Of a stretch of 52,692 nt of DNA, positions 52,658 through 52,692 are shown piece by piece. Positions within the stretch are counted from its first letter, which is position 1, and each line of letters begins with the position of its first letter. The stretch lies in assembly GCA_024280455.1 (NCBI GenBank), contig JAJRQC010000039.1, forward strand, positions 1-52,692. The letters run 5' to 3'. The notes under the pieces are model-generated. The model searched no databases, had not been told where the DNA came from, and saw only the letters and a list, made by a program, of their open reading frames with translations. The position numbers and the translations under genes were made by a program. Source of the DNA: Deltaproteobacteria bacterium (GTDB lineage Bacteria > Desulfobacterota > Desulfobulbia > Desulfobulbales > Desulfobulbaceae).

Positions 52658-52692
52658 GTATGTCTGTCATGTTTCCTCTCCTTTTCTCAGGC

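Overview
The window reads as chromosomal DNA of a Gram-negative anaerobe, most likely a deltaproteobacterium of the Desulfobulbales type (Desulfobacterota). This is inferred from gene content and style: a NikR-type operator of the form described for deltaproteobacteria, an AmmeMemoRadiSam-type radical SAM protein, several universal stress proteins, a plasma-membrane-type H+-ATPase, and foldback repeats between genes. No rRNA, tRNA, transposase, phage gene or CRISPR array was seen, so the species is not fixed.

Layout. 1-6.1 kb: a truncated isochorismatase-like pseudogene, a foldback repeat, a GH15 glucoamylase-like pseudogene with an internal deletion, then glucokinase (glk), 6-phosphogluconate dehydrogenase (gnd), a TVP38/TMEM64 membrane protein and an FAD disulfide oxidoreductase. 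6.3-14.1 kb: two small cysteine-containing proteins, a candidate sigma-54-driven small RNA, a DegP/HtrA protease, a MazG-like pyrophosphohydrolase, an APH-like kinase, a LysE exporter, SlyD, Tgt, YajC and a spermidine-synthase-like protein. 14.1-17.3 kb: a sirtuin remnant, a Pif1-like helicase with a probable HRDC tail and a universal stress protein. 17.5-26.2 kb (minus strand): a SpoIIAA-like/universal stress fusion, a LOG-family protein, a SulP transporter and an HlyD/ABC/ABC-2 export system. 26.5-33.8 kb: a 183-bp element with terminal inverted repeats, a DUF5335-like protein, a P-type H+-ATPase, a decayed APC permease, and a tight operon of a ketopantoate-reductase-like enzyme, a universal stress protein and a kinase-fold protein, followed by a radical SAM remnant. 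33.8-41.2 kb (mostly minus strand): a two-gene half-permease pair, FeoA and kinase remnants, a PilZ protein, a Na/Pi-cotransporter-like protein, a toroid-like protein of unknown role, AmrS and Pcm. 41.5-47.8 kb: a six-gene nickel/peptide ABC operon (nikABCDE plus a methyltransferase) behind a sigma-70 promoter that overlaps a palindromic operator. 47.8-52.7 kb: FtsH, then an arsenic/metal-resistance-like locus (ArsR regulator, CSC-motif permease, small thioredoxin-like protein, and opposing ArsC with a cysteine-tailed small protein).

The clearest themes are stress and proton homeostasis (three universal stress proteins, an H+-ATPase, DegP, FtsH), metal handling (nickel import, arsenic-type efflux, half-size permeases, a FeoA remnant) and decay: at least six recognisable gene remnants lie in the intergenic spaces. 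The best candidates for something undescribed are the NikR-type operon ending in a methyltransferase, the sigma-54/terminator pair bounding a transcript of about 120 nt, and the segment at 33.2-35.4 kb flanked by two related copies of a kinase gene 3' end. All functions are inferred by reading the sequence; no database search was possible.
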